The position numbers and the translations under genes were made by a program. Positions 15,435 to 24,766 of a stretch of DNA of 35,524 nt are shown piece after piece. The notes beneath the pieces are model-generated. The model saw only the letters and a list, made by a program, of their open reading frames with translations. It did no database searches and was not told where the DNA came from. The DNA comes from JADLCX01 sp038251595 (GTDB taxonomy: Bacteria; Planctomycetota; Phycisphaerae; Phycisphaerales; UBA1924): assembly GCA_038251595.1 (NCBI GenBank), contig JBBSBC010000007.1, positions 1-35,524 on the forward strand. The letters run 5' to 3'. Numbering within the stretch: the first letter of the stretch is position 1; every line of letters begins with the position of its first letter.

Positions 15435-16409
15435 ATGACCCGTTCAGTTCTGCTTGCCATGCTCATGCTCTCCGCCGGACTTGTTCCCTGTGCCAAGGCG
15501 CAGCGCGAGTCGGCTCCGCCCGACATCACCTCTGCGGGCGCGGCAGGACCATCGGATGCTCCGTCAAAGCTGCGCAGGGCAGCGGGCGCACCGGGAACCT
15601 TCAACTTCAGTGCGCGCCCACGCGGAGAGTACATCTTTTCCGCCGATCTGAAAGATCTGGGCGGGCAGGTTTCGGTGGCCCGCGCAGGACTCGACCTTGA
15701 CATGTCCTAACAGTTGAACGACTCGCTCGGGCTTTCGCTGGGGATCGAGCCTGAGGTTTCGTGGTACAACTTTTCAGGTTCGAGTCAGCTCATAGCCGGG
15801 CAGGATGAACCTTTCAACGATCTGTATCGCGTGGATATCACACCGGCCTTCAGGTATGGGCTCGATGAGCAGTGGACCATCATCGGCGGCGGTTTGGTTG
15901 AGTTTGCCGGTGAAGCCGAGGCGGATGTTGGTGAGAGCGCGACCTTCGGCGGGTTCATCGGTGCGAGGTACAGCTTCAGCGATCGCTTTGCCACTACCTT
16001 TGGTCTGCTGGGCAAGAGCAGACTCGAAGACGATGCGATTGTGCTGCCGTTGATCGGGATCGAATGGGGCATCACCGACAAGCTCTTGCTCTCTTCACGG
16101 GGCACGGGTCTGCGGCTCGACAACCGCATCAACGATGCGTGGAGCGTCTGGCTTTCTGGTGCCTACGAATCTCGCGAGTATCGTCTCGAAGATGGCGGGC
16201 TGCTTCCCGAAGGAGTCGTGCGTGATCGTCGCGTGCCCATCAAGGTTGGGGTTGATTGGCGACCGTGCCCGAGCGTTGTGCTTGGGTTTGAAGGGGGCGT
16301 GATGGCGTGGCAGGAGTTCAAGATCGACGATCGCAATGGTGAGGACGTGTCGGAAGACAACACGAAGGCGGCACCCTTCATCGGCCTCAACATGACGATC
16401 GTCTTCTGA
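15435..16409 (+). pseudogene. Outer-membrane beta-barrel gene interrupted by an in-frame TAA
   Basis: The ATG at 15435 has GGAG (15425-15428) six bases upstream and opens a signal peptide (MTRSVLLAMLMLSAGLVPCAKAQ). After 91 residues a TAA stands at 15708-15710, and exactly the same frame continues for 232 residues to a TGA at 16409. The downstream part is full of alternating amphipathic strands (SLGLSLGIEPEVSWYNF, FGGFIGARYSFSDRFATTFGLLGKS, DKLLLSSRGTGLRL) and ends in Phe (LNMTIVF), as outer-membrane barrels do. The strand GEYIFSADLKDLGGQVSVARAGLDLDM just before the TAA looks like the first barrel strands, so this was one gene. A nonsense mutation, a sequencing error or stop readthrough could explain it. 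A TTG at 15714 could restart translation but would lack an export signal. Confidence 0.75.
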
Positions 16410-16454
16410 CCCTCACACAGACGCACCCACACCCCCACGCCCGCGCAGAAATAT

Positions 16455-18371
16455 TCAACGGCCTGATTTGCCCGCCTCAGCCGGGCGCGCGTTCCACGCG
16501 TTCAACTCGACGCACAATCGGCCCGGCTCCTGCTGCCATGGAAACATCGGGCGGGGCCAGGCCGCGCGTTCAATGACCAACCCGGCAGTCAGTTCTCGAT
16601 ATAGCCCAATGCGGAGTCGTCCGTCACGCTCGATGGCCTCGGTGGGAATCGGAATCCAACAGACCCACCGATCGCTCTTGCGCACAGCACGCACGCCCGA
16701 TGGTGTTGAGGTTTCGTTGCTCGTGCCATCATCGGCCACACGCGGTGCGGCCACGATGATCTCGCGCACACCCGCCCCACTCCTGTTACCTGTGCTGCCT
16801 CCCCGACCGTCGCCCGACGCGCCAAGGAAGATCCGCAAGCGGTCGGTGTCAACCGCCATTGCTTCCACGCCGCTGATCATGCACTCAACAAATAGCGTCC
16901 ACCTTGCCGCGGTTTTCTGACCCCCGCCCGCACCGTCAACATCGCTCGGCTCGGCGAGCAACATCCCGATCGTTGCACGCGATGCGGGCGGCAGCTCAAC
17001 ACCATCAGGACTCCCCGGCACACCTCGAGCCGATTGCTCGGTCGCCGCGAGCAGCTGCGTGTTGTTGGCATCCATCACCAGTGGCCCGACCGAGAAGCCC
17101 GGCGGCTGTGCGGGCATGGATGAACAGACCACCTTCAATCGTTTGGTCCACTCAACACCGCGCGATCCCGCGGCACCACCCCCAACACGAACCACCACCG
17201 TTCGCTCACGCCCACTGTCACCCGACAGGCCCGCCGCCCGGAGTATCGCGGCCGATCTGGGCTGAAGCGCAAACAGATCAGGACCGGCCGCAGTGATGCC
17301 CGCCCCTTCGACAACCGCCGAAGCCGATGCGGGCGAGTCACTCAGATTGGCGACCATCACGCTGCATATCAGGGCTCCCGTGGTGGCATCACGCAGACCG
17401 GCATCATCCACAACCCACGCCGCGGCGACAGGCTGAGCCTGAAGCCACGTACGAGCGCGAAGCACACGCTCCTCTGCACCCAAATCGCTGGCGAGAAGAT
17501 CGGCACGGAGTTGCGCGAGCGAAGAGGCATCCTGCGGCCAAAGAGCCGTGCGCGCGTAGCCTTCAAACTCAACGATACCAGCCAACCGTTGCACGACCCG
17601 CGCACTGATTGCGGGATCGGCCATTTGCAGACGCGAAATCGCTTCGTGCCAGAGCAGGCTCTCTGTTCGATCAATCGCGGCAATCGGCCCGGCATCAACA
17701 CCGCCAGTGCGCAGATCATCGGGCACCAGCGAAACGCCGAGTGCAAGCCGAGCCCGCCACGCGGCAAAGGGCGAGGCAAGAACGGGCAAGAGCGCACGCT
17801 TCAGCGACTCATCGGGCGACGATAATGTGGGCGGAGATGATGCGGGCAGGGCGGGCAAACCCGAAGTGCTCAGGTTGAGCGTACGGATTCGCGTTCGACG
17901 ACCGTCAATCGAAAGTACATCTGAATCATCGTGCGCCAAGACCACCCACGCGACGCCAGCTTCGTTCTTACTCTCCTGCTCACGAGCAATCGCGCGCTGC
18001 TCCACGAAGGGTCGGGTTGGGCCAAACCACGCCGATACCTGCAGTGGTGAAAGGCTTGAAGACGGGCGCGTGATTCGCCAGATGGGGAGTGCCCTTGAAC
18101 CCCGCGTGCCGGTCTGTACAACCACTTCGGTCTGTCCGGGTCTCAAGAGATTTTGCGACAACGGCACCGCCACTGGCTCTCCGGCAAAGGCCCAGACTTC
18201 AGCCGGCGTCGTCAACTCAAGATCTGAACTTGACGCAACGGTGGGCGAGGAATCGGCCGCGATCGGGCGCGGATCGCGTGTGCATCCTGAAACGCCCAAC
18301 GCGACCACCAACCCCCAGGCAGAAACTGCGCGTGTGCTTGAGCTTCGATGGTTCCGCCCGGTCGTTGTCAA
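16455..18371 (-). CDS. Large predicted lipoprotein of unknown function
   Basis: The best start is the TTG at 18371, because GGAG (plus-strand CTCC at 18379-18382) lies seven bases upstream. It yields a basic N-region (RNHR), a hydrophobic core (WGLVVALG) and lipobox VSGC with Cys30. The TTG at 18386 is also open but has no Shine-Dalgarno. The mature part (about 608 residues) is rich in Ala, Val and Ser, with strand-like stretches and long low-complexity Gly/Ser segments; a central part (about 190-330) is more helical. I recognise no family. It is convergent with the beta-barrel gene, leaving 45 bp between stops, and diverges from the CBM48-like gene. Location at a membrane through lipidation is the only supported inference. 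Confidence 0.75.
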   Translation of the reverse strand: MTTTGRNHRSSSTRAVSAWGLVVALGVSGCTRDPRPIAADSSPTVASSSDLELTTPAEVWAFAGEPVAVPLSQNLLRPGQTEVVVQTGTRGSRALPIWRITRPSSSLSPLQVSAWFGPTRPFVEQRAIAREQESKNEAGVAWVVLAHDDSDVLSIDGRRTRIRTLNLSTSGLPALPASSPPTLSSPDESLKRALLPVLASPFAAWRARLALGVSLVPDDLRTGGVDAGPIAAIDRTESLLWHEAISRLQMADPAISARVVQRLAGIVEFEGYARTALWPQDASSLAQLRADLLASDLGAEERVLRARTWLQAQPVAAAWVVDDAGLRDATTGALICSVMVANLSDSPASASAVVEGAGITAAGPDLFALQPRSAAILRAAGLSGDSGRERTVVVRVGGGAAGSRGVEWTKRLKVVCSSMPAQPPGFSVGPLVMDANNTQLLAATEQSARGVPGSPDGVELPPASRATIGMLLAEPSDVDGAGGGQKTAARWTLFVECMISGVEAMAVDTDRLRIFLGASGDGRGGSTGNRSGAGVREIIVAAPRVADDGTSNETSTPSGVRAVRKSDRWVCWIPIPTEAIERDGRLRIGLYRELTAGLVIERAAWPRPMFPWQQEPGRLCVELNAWNARPAEAGKSGR

Positions 18372-18566
18372 AGGGGTTCTCCACAAAGAAGAGATTCTTG
18401 AAGCACAACAGCATAACGGGCGAAAGTTCCTATCGATACATCCCGATTAAACCTTCGCGGGGCACACCCCAACACACTCGCATCGCGTTTGCGATTGTTT
18501 CCAACTCGATCGTTCGCACAACCCACACCGTACACATCCGCACGCACCGCCTCAGGAGTTCAGCCT

Positions 18567-18890
18567 ATGGTCATCAATGAAGACGGAGCCCACCATCTTT
18601 TCCGTGTCTACCTCCCCGAGGCCCGTGCGGTTGAACTTGTTGGGTCGTTCACCGATTGGCGAGCGCGTTCGATCCGCATGCTGCGCGAGCCGAGCGGCTG
18701 GTGGGCGGCCAAGGTCGAGATGATCTCTGGCGATCACCTGTTCAGTTACCTTGTTGATGGGTCGGTCTGGCTCGCGGATTATGCCGCCAGCGGCGTCAAA
18801 GCCAATGGGTACGGCGGCTGGGTCAGCCAGTTGCATGTGCCGATACCGGCAACCGTTGTGCAGACACGGACGATGAAACTCGCAGCCTGA
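18567..18890 (+). CDS. Small stand-alone CBM48/AMPK-beta-like domain protein
   Basis: The ATG at 18567 is preceded by AGGAG with a spacing of about nine bases; the open frame upstream is not family-like. The 107 residues read FRVYLPEARAVELVGSFTDWRARSIRML...GWWAAKVEMISGDHLFSYLVDGSVWLADYAA. This is the early-Ig-like fold of the glycogen-binding module that precedes glycogen branching and debranching enzymes (CBM48), including the GSFTDW turn and the late F-x-Y-x-V-D-G strand. There is no catalytic domain and no signal peptide, so it is presumably cytoplasmic. It might bind alpha-glucan or act as a small regulatory subunit, but neither can be confirmed. No glycogen gene is nearby. Confidence 0.8.
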   Translation: MVINEDGAHHLFRVYLPEARAVELVGSFTDWRARSIRMLREPSGWWAAKVEMISGDHLFSYLVDGSVWLADYAASGVKANGYGGWVSQLHVPIPATVVQTRTMKLAA

Positions 18891-19047
18891 CGCTCGCATT
18901 CTCGGACTGCCGCACCTGTGTCCATCGCTGGTTTCCACCAGCCACTTTCCCTGTATTCACATTCTCAGGCTCATGGCATCATCATGCGAAATTGCCTCGC
19001 ATTATCGAGGCCATGTGCTAGACTCTGGTGGAACCAGGAGAGACCTC

Positions 19048-19719
19048 GTGAAACCAGTACAGTTGTTCTCGGTGGCTGCGTCCGCCGTCGTGGGTGTCAG
19101 CGTGGCCAACGCGGATGTCATCCTTTCCGATACCGAGTTTGCGCCTTCAAACTGGGGGCTTGAAACTTCAGTCATCAGCCCCGGCGGCACTTCGACCGCG
19201 GCGCAGACGACGGGCGGCAACCCCGGATTTGGCCGCCAGATGACCAACACGCTCAATGCGGGCGGGGTGGTCTTCGGTTTCAGCCGATACGGCACATCGG
19301 TTGCGACACGCTACGAACCCGCGCTGCAAGGTGCCATCACCAGCGTGGATTATTCAATCGATGCACGTTGGATTTCCGGCCTGGGTGGGCAGGGTCACTC
19401 GATCATGCTCGGTGCCAAGCAGGGACAGGTGGTCTATTTTGCCGATCCCGAAGTCACCGGGAGCAGCGGATTCTGGACCTCGCACGGCGCGGCTGGCCTT
19501 GTGGCAAGCGACTTCGCGCCTCTGGTCTCGGGAGCGCCCATCGATTTTTCCGCCACAGGTGCCCCGTTGCGTTTCGGGTTTATCGTCGGCAACTCGGGGA
19601 GCACGAACTACAGCAACGTGGTCATCTACGACAACTTCAGCACGACGATCCACAACATCCCCGCGCCGACGTGCGTGGCGGTGAGCGGGGTCTTCGGTTT
19701 GGCACTCCGCCGCCGCTGA
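19048..19719 (+). CDS. Exported protein with PEP-CTERM-like tail
   Basis: The GTG at 19048 has AGGAG seven bases upstream and gives 223 residues that start with a signal peptide (VKPVQLFSVAASAVVGVSVANAD). The body is Gly/Ser-rich and strand-like, resembling secreted concanavalin-like or jelly-roll domains, but I recognise no family. The C-terminus IPAPTCVAVSGVFGLALRRR has the three parts of a PEP-CTERM sorting signal: a Pro-containing motif, a short hydrophobic segment and an Arg cluster. Anchoring by an exosortase is inferred, and no exosortase is in the window. It ends 25 bp before the redoxin fusion gene on the same strand, so the two may be co-transcribed. Confidence 0.75.
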   Translation: MKPVQLFSVAASAVVGVSVANADVILSDTEFAPSNWGLETSVISPGGTSTAAQTTGGNPGFGRQMTNTLNAGGVVFGFSRYGTSVATRYEPALQGAITSVDYSIDARWISGLGGQGHSIMLGAKQGQVVYFADPEVTGSSGFWTSHGAAGLVASDFAPLVSGAPIDFSATGAPLRFGFIVGNSGSTNYSNVVIYDNFSTTIHNIPAPTCVAVSGVFGLALRRR

Positions 19720-19744
19720 TGGTCAGTTCCGCAGGAGTCAGGCG

Positions 19745-21589
19745 ATGAGCAATGAAACTGACCGAGCATGCCGGGCAGCGACTATCATTTTCTTGCTCAT
19801 GGTTTTGGGCACTCCGGCTGTGTCCCAGGAACCTCCGCTTCAGCGTACCGCACGAATCGAGGAGCCCGGCTCACTCGGCGTCGGGAAGCTTGTGGCCGAT
19901 CTCGAACTGACCCCTCTTCGCGGCGAGATGCGCCGGCTTTCCGCCATGTTGAAGGATCGGAAGGGCCTCGTGCTGGTGATGACGAGTGTCGATTGCCCAC
20001 TGTGCATGAAGTACTCGGCCCGAATCGCCGCGATGGAAGATGAGTTTGGCAAGCGCGGCATCACGTTCGTCTATGTGAACACCGTCGATGCCGACACGAA
20101 CGACGAGATGTTGCGGCAGGTGCGCAAGTTCGGCTTTGATGGTCCATATCTTGCCGATCGCACCCGAACCATTCCCCGCGCACTCGGAGCACGGACAACA
20201 ACCGAGGTCTTTCTGATCGATGCGGCCCGCACGCTGGTGTATCGCGGCGCGGTGGATGACCAGTTTGGCGTAGGGGCCGCGCTCGATGCACCAAGACAGC
20301 ACTTTCTTCGCGATGCGCTGGAATCGCTGCTCACGCTCGGTCGCGTGCGTGTGGGGGCAACGTGGTCGCCCGGATGCCTGATCGATGTACCGCGGACCTC
20401 CGCCCCCGTCACCGATGACTTGACGTATTACGGTCGAATCGCCCGCATTTTTGCCGACAACTGCGTCTCGTGCCACCGACCCGGTGGGCCCGCGCCTTTC
20501 GAGCTTGATTCGATCGCCGCCGTTCGAGGTCGGGCCAAGATGATCGATGCTGTTGTCAATGACCGGCTCATGCCACCCTGGCACGGTGCTGTTTCACCCG
20601 AAGGTCGCTCGACCGTGTGGGTCAACGATCGATCCGTTGCGCAGGCTGATAAAGATGACCTCTTGAAATGGCTGCGCGCGGGCCTGATCGAGGGCGACCC
20701 CAAAGATGCGCCGGTGCCGACCAGCCAATCAAGAACCTGGAACATCGGCGAACCAGACCTGATTCTCACCACACCGGGGTTCAGACTTCCTGCCGAGGGC
20801 GGCCTTCGGTACGGGCGTCAGGTGGTTTCGCTCGCGTTCACTGAAGACCGCTGGATCTCCGCGCTTGAAGTTCGCCCGGTCGAGTCCGAATCCGTTCACC
20901 ACGCACTGATCTGGATACTTCACCCCGGCGGCGTATTGCCCGAGTCGGGAGCTGTGCCAACGGGACTGGAACTCTTCGCCACCTACAGCCCGGGCGACAA
21001 CATCATCCGATACCCGGCGGGCGTGGCCAAGCGGGTTCGCGCAGGTTCGCTGCTCATCGCCGATGTGTATTCGCGCCCAATGGGCAAGGAAGCGCTGACC
21101 ACACTCCGTATCGGGATGCGTCTGGTCGAAGAGCCCAAGTGGAATGTCCGATCACTCACCGTCAGCACCTCATCACTCGATATTGCACCGGGCGTGCCGC
21201 GGGTCGAGGCTTCGGCATCTCTGGCGATTCCTGATCATGCACCCATCCTTGCCATCACACCCTCCATGCGGTCGCGGGGGCGCGAAGTCTCTATCGACTC
21301 CATTCACCGTGATGGTTCGGTATCAACGATTCTTGCTGCGCCCAACTACGACTTTCGTTGGCAGATCCGTTACGAGTTTATCGAGCCGCTGAGCCTGCCC
21401 ACCGGAACGCGCCTTTCAGTACGGGGCGTTTTCGACAACTCCGCGGCCAATCCGAACAACCCTTCACCCGGTTCGACAGTCCGCGCGGGCAGCGGGCCAG
21501 AGACTGATGCGCTGGTCCTGTCGGTTGAAATACTCGAACCGGTGGGCGAACGCCCGCCCGCACTGGCCAAGCCCGCCACAGCACCTTGA
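19745..21589 (+). CDS. Exported redoxin / CxxCH / PHM-like fusion protein
   Basis: AGGAG seven bases before the ATG supports the start. Residues 1-27 form a signal peptide. Residues about 45-195 are a thioredoxin-fold peroxiredoxin/ResA-like domain with C84-P-L-C87 as the active pair and a GARTTTEVFLID strand. Residues about 225-320 carry a single heme-c site C240-V-S-C-H in the context DNCVSCHRPGGPAPF, with a later MPPWHG that could supply the distal Met. Residues about 330-590 resemble the copper monooxygenase (PHM) type, with VHHALIW, but the second His-x-His site of the family reads ADVYSRPMGKE, without His. The combination suggests periplasmic or surface electron transfer. The enzymatic reaction is unknown, and copper oxygenation is doubtful because of the missing ligands. 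Confidence 0.85.
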   Translation: MSNETDRACRAATIIFLLMVLGTPAVSQEPPLQRTARIEEPGSLGVGKLVADLELTPLRGEMRRLSAMLKDRKGLVLVMTSVDCPLCMKYSARIAAMEDEFGKRGITFVYVNTVDADTNDEMLRQVRKFGFDGPYLADRTRTIPRALGARTTTEVFLIDAARTLVYRGAVDDQFGVGAALDAPRQHFLRDALESLLTLGRVRVGATWSPGCLIDVPRTSAPVTDDLTYYGRIARIFADNCVSCHRPGGPAPFELDSIAAVRGRAKMIDAVVNDRLMPPWHGAVSPEGRSTVWVNDRSVAQADKDDLLKWLRAGLIEGDPKDAPVPTSQSRTWNIGEPDLILTTPGFRLPAEGGLRYGRQVVSLAFTEDRWISALEVRPVESESVHHALIWILHPGGVLPESGAVPTGLELFATYSPGDNIIRYPAGVAKRVRAGSLLIADVYSRPMGKEALTTLRIGMRLVEEPKWNVRSLTVSTSSLDIAPGVPRVEASASLAIPDHAPILAITPSMRSRGREVSIDSIHRDGSVSTILAAPNYDFRWQIRYEFIEPLSLPTGTRLSVRGVFDNSAANPNNPSPGSTVRAGSGPETDALVLSVEILEPVGERPPALAKPATAP

Positions 21590-21711
21590 ACAACCTGCAA
21601 ATTGGCTTTGTTGATGCTTCATCTCGTCGCGTGGAACCACCGTGATCGACCTTTCGGATTGACGGTATGAACCCCCGTACTCGCCAACGCTCTGATACCC
21701 GGAGTCTCTTG

Positions 21712-24700
21712 ATGACCCGTCTCGGCAACACCACCGCCCTTGCGACAGTCGTCCTCATCGTGCTCAGTCTGCTGCCCAGGACCGCCGCGGCCGACTCGGT
21801 CAGCCTCGGCGCGGCCAGGGATGCGACCATCTACGCCGATCAGACCGGCAACGCCAACGGTGCTGGTCCCTTCTTCCACGTCGGCAACAACAGCGGAAAC
21901 AACCGCCGACGCGGGTTGATCAGGTTCGACCTCTCGGCGATACCTTCGGGCTCGATCATTAACAGCGTGACGCTCACGCTCCATTCCGACAACAGCACCG
22001 ACAATGGTGGCGTGAGCGAAGCCATCACCATCCATCGTCTGACTCAGGATTGGAGCGAGGGCACCTCAATCGCGCCGAGCAACGGCGGCGGCGGCACTTC
22101 CGCATCGGCCAACGATGTCACCTGGGCCCACCGCATTTTCAACATAGCAACCTGGACAACCGCGGGCGGCACACACATCACCGCGGCCAGCGCATCCACC
22201 GTCGTGCCCCCATCGCCGACCACCGGCTCGTTCACCTGGTCGGGTACGGGCATGGTCAACGATGTGCAGGCGTGGGTCAATGGCACGGGCAACTTCGGTT
22301 GGTTGCTCAAAGGAAATGAATCGGCCCCGCAATCCGCTCGCAGAATCAGCAGCCGACAGAACGATACCGCCGCCGAACGTCCCAAGCTCGCCATCGATTT
22401 CACCCCGCCCGTCACCAGCGGTGCGTGCTGCGCCGCAAACGGCACCTGCGCCAGCACCACTTCAACAGCCTGTGGGCTTTCGGGTGGAAACTACCAGGGC
22501 AGCGGCACAAGTTGCTCACCAAACCCATGTCCGCAGCCGACCGGCGGCTGCTGCTTCGGTAACGGCTCGTGCTCACTACTCACACCCGGAGTCTGCGCAG
22601 GTTCGAGCGGTACTTATCGTGGCGACGCGACGATCTGCGCACCACCGTGCCCGGTCCTCTCGGGCGCGTGCTGCTTTCCGAACGCTACGTGTACCTTCGT
22701 CACCCAGGCCGCGTGCCTGACCGCGGTCGGCACGTATCAAGGCGACACCGTAACCTGCGTAAGTGTCAGTTGCCCGTGGATCCTCGACCCATTCATCGAA
22801 GAACTTTCTGTTCCTTTGATCGCGGTTCCGACAACTGGCGTTGTCGGTGGTGTGGCCCACTACGAGGTTGAGATCCTCCAAAGGCAGCACCGATTTCATC
22901 GTGCGTTACCCTTAAGCACCGTGTGGGGTTACAACGGGCAGTATCCCGGCCCGACGATCGAGGCCGGTGCCGACCAGACCGTCACCGTCAACTGGCGGAA
23001 CGGCCTGCGCGATGGCAACGGCAATCTGCTGGTGAACCATCTTCTTGCTGTCGATACCTGCCTGCACGGTCCGAACATCACCGGCACTGTGCCCGTCACC
23101 GTCACCCATCTGCACGGCGCGCACGTGCAACCCGAGAGCGATGGAGCCCCGGATACCGCTGTGCCACCAGGAGTCAGTTCGCCCCTCTACATCTATCCCA
23201 ACCATCAGCGCCCCGCGACGCTCTGGTACCACGACCACGCGCTCGGTCTTACGCGGCTCAACGTCTACATGGGTCTTGCCGGTTTCTACCTGCTGCGAGA
23301 TCAAGCCGAGCAGGCCCTCGGTCTTCCCAGCGGCACCAACGAAGTCCCGCTGATCATTCAGGACCGTTCATTCAACCCCAATGGCTCACTCAAGTACAAC
23401 GCCGTGTTTTCCGACAGCTTCTTGGGCGACTTCGCCGTCGTCAACGGAAAGGTCTCGCCCTTCATGAATGTGAAGCGCGGCATGTACCGCTTCCGCATCC
23501 TCAACGGCAGCAACACACGCACCTATCAACTCCGACTGAACGCTGGCGCGAGTCCGAACGCACCCTGGTGGCAGATCGGGAGCGATCTCGGTCTGCTCGC
23601 CGAACCGGTCGAACTCAGCAGCGCGATCAGCGCACCAGTCCTCACCATCATGCCCGGTGAGCGGGCCGATGTGGTGATCGACTTCGCGAACGTGCCCGCC
23701 GGCGGGCACATCACCATGGAAAACCTCGCGCTCTCACCCTTCCCCGGCGGCGGCAGCGGCCCGAATATCCCGAACATCATGCGCTTTGTTGTGCAGAACA
23801 CGATCGGTCACACCAATCCGTTGCCCGTAACCCTTGCAACCGTGCCGCGCACGCCCGAGAGTGAGGCTGTTGTCCATCGAAGCTTCCAACTCACCAAAGT
23901 CTTCGACAACATCTGTTCGCACGACATGTGGCTGATCAACTCACTGATGTGGGACGACATCACCGACTTTCCGGTGCTCGGCACAACCGAGATCTGGTCA
24001 TGGGTCAACCGCTCCGGCATCTCGCACCCGATGCACATGCACCTTGTCGAGTTCCAGATCCTTGATCGACAGAACTTCACCGTCGATATCGGTGGCAACA
24101 TCATCCCCACCGGAACACCCACGCTTCCACCACCCGGCGAAATGGGCTGGAAAGACACCGTGCAGGCAACCCCCAACCAGATCACGCGCGTCATCTCGCG
24201 ATTTCTCGACTACCCCGGCACCTTTCCCTTTCACTGCCACATCCTCGAACATGAGGATCATGAAATGATGCGTCAGTTCACCGTCGTCTGCGCACCGATC
24301 GCCTTCTCACCACAGCCCCTCTCCGCTGAGCTGACGCAGGGGCAGACGGCAACACTCACCGTTGCGGCGACCGGTAGCGGACCGCTCACCTATCAATGGC
24401 TGCGCACCGACCCTGAAGTCACCTTGATCAACGGCCCGACAACTTCAGGCTCCATCATCTCCGGTGCCACCTCGCCGACATTCACGATCACCAACACCCA
24501 GTTGAGCGATGCGGGCCGACATGCCTGCCGCGTAACCGATGCGTGCGGCAACACCAGCATCTCCGGATTTGCAGTTCTAACCGTGCTCTGCCTCGCCGAT
24601 TTCAACAACTCCGGAAGCGTGAGTGTGCAGGACATCTTCGACTTCCTCACCGCTTACTTCAGCGGCCAACCAACCGCCGATTTCAACAGTTCCGGCGCGA

Positions 24701-24756
24701 TCTCGGTACAGGACATCTTCGACTTCCTCGCGGCCTACTTCGCCGGTTGTTCCTGA
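21712..24756 (+). CDS. Secreted multicopper oxidase with DNRLRE, Cys-rich, Ig-like and dockerin-like modules
   Basis: GGAG seven bases upstream favours the ATG at 21712 over that at 21667 and gives a 1014-residue protein with a signal peptide (ending TAAAD). Domain order: DNRLRE-type beta domain (about 30-230); three Cys-rich repeats GACC/GGCC...NG-T/S-C...CP (about 236-353); a CotA/laccase-like multicopper oxidase (about 360-865); an Ig-like domain (about 868-955); and two dockerin-like calcium motifs DFNNSG...QDIFDF and DFNSSG...QDIFDF ending in GCS. All copper motifs are visible: HLHGAH (about 465), WYHDHALG (about 505), HPMHMH (about 772) and HCHILEHEDHEMM (about 841), with a Met-type T1 copper. 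It should oxidise phenols, metals or similar donors with O2 outside the cell; the donor is unknown. Confidence 0.93.
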   Translation: MTRLGNTTALATVVLIVLSLLPRTAAADSVSLGAARDATIYADQTGNANGAGPFFHVGNNSGNNRRRGLIRFDLSAIPSGSIINSVTLTLHSDNSTDNGGVSEAITIHRLTQDWSEGTSIAPSNGGGGTSASANDVTWAHRIFNIATWTTAGGTHITAASASTVVPPSPTTGSFTWSGTGMVNDVQAWVNGTGNFGWLLKGNESAPQSARRISSRQNDTAAERPKLAIDFTPPVTSGACCAANGTCASTTSTACGLSGGNYQGSGTSCSPNPCPQPTGGCCFGNGSCSLLTPGVCAGSSGTYRGDATICAPPCPVLSGACCFPNATCTFVTQAACLTAVGTYQGDTVTCVSVSCPWILDPFIEELSVPLIAVPTTGVVGGVAHYEVEILQRQHRFHRALPLSTVWGYNGQYPGPTIEAGADQTVTVNWRNGLRDGNGNLLVNHLLAVDTCLHGPNITGTVPVTVTHLHGAHVQPESDGAPDTAVPPGVSSPLYIYPNHQRPATLWYHDHALGLTRLNVYMGLAGFYLLRDQAEQALGLPSGTNEVPLIIQDRSFNPNGSLKYNAVFSDSFLGDFAVVNGKVSPFMNVKRGMYRFRILNGSNTRTYQLRLNAGASPNAPWWQIGSDLGLLAEPVELSSAISAPVLTIMPGERADVVIDFANVPAGGHITMENLALSPFPGGGSGPNIPNIMRFVVQNTIGHTNPLPVTLATVPRTPESEAVVHRSFQLTKVFDNICSHDMWLINSLMWDDITDFPVLGTTEIWSWVNRSGISHPMHMHLVEFQILDRQNFTVDIGGNIIPTGTPTLPPPGEMGWKDTVQATPNQITRVISRFLDYPGTFPFHCHILEHEDHEMMRQFTVVCAPIAFSPQPLSAELTQGQTATLTVAATGSGPLTYQWLRTDPEVTLINGPTTSGSIISGATSPTFTITNTQLSDAGRHACRVTDACGNTSISGFAVLTVLCLADFNNSGSVSVQDIFDFLTAYFSGQPTADFNSSGAISVQDIFDFLAAYFAGCS

Positions 24757-24766
24757 GCAATCGCGC

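Noticed and set aside
15714..16409. A separate gene beginning at the TTG at 15714
   Set aside because: It has no ribosome binding site and no signal peptide, and it is in frame with the preceding signal-peptide segment. A single interrupted gene explains it better.
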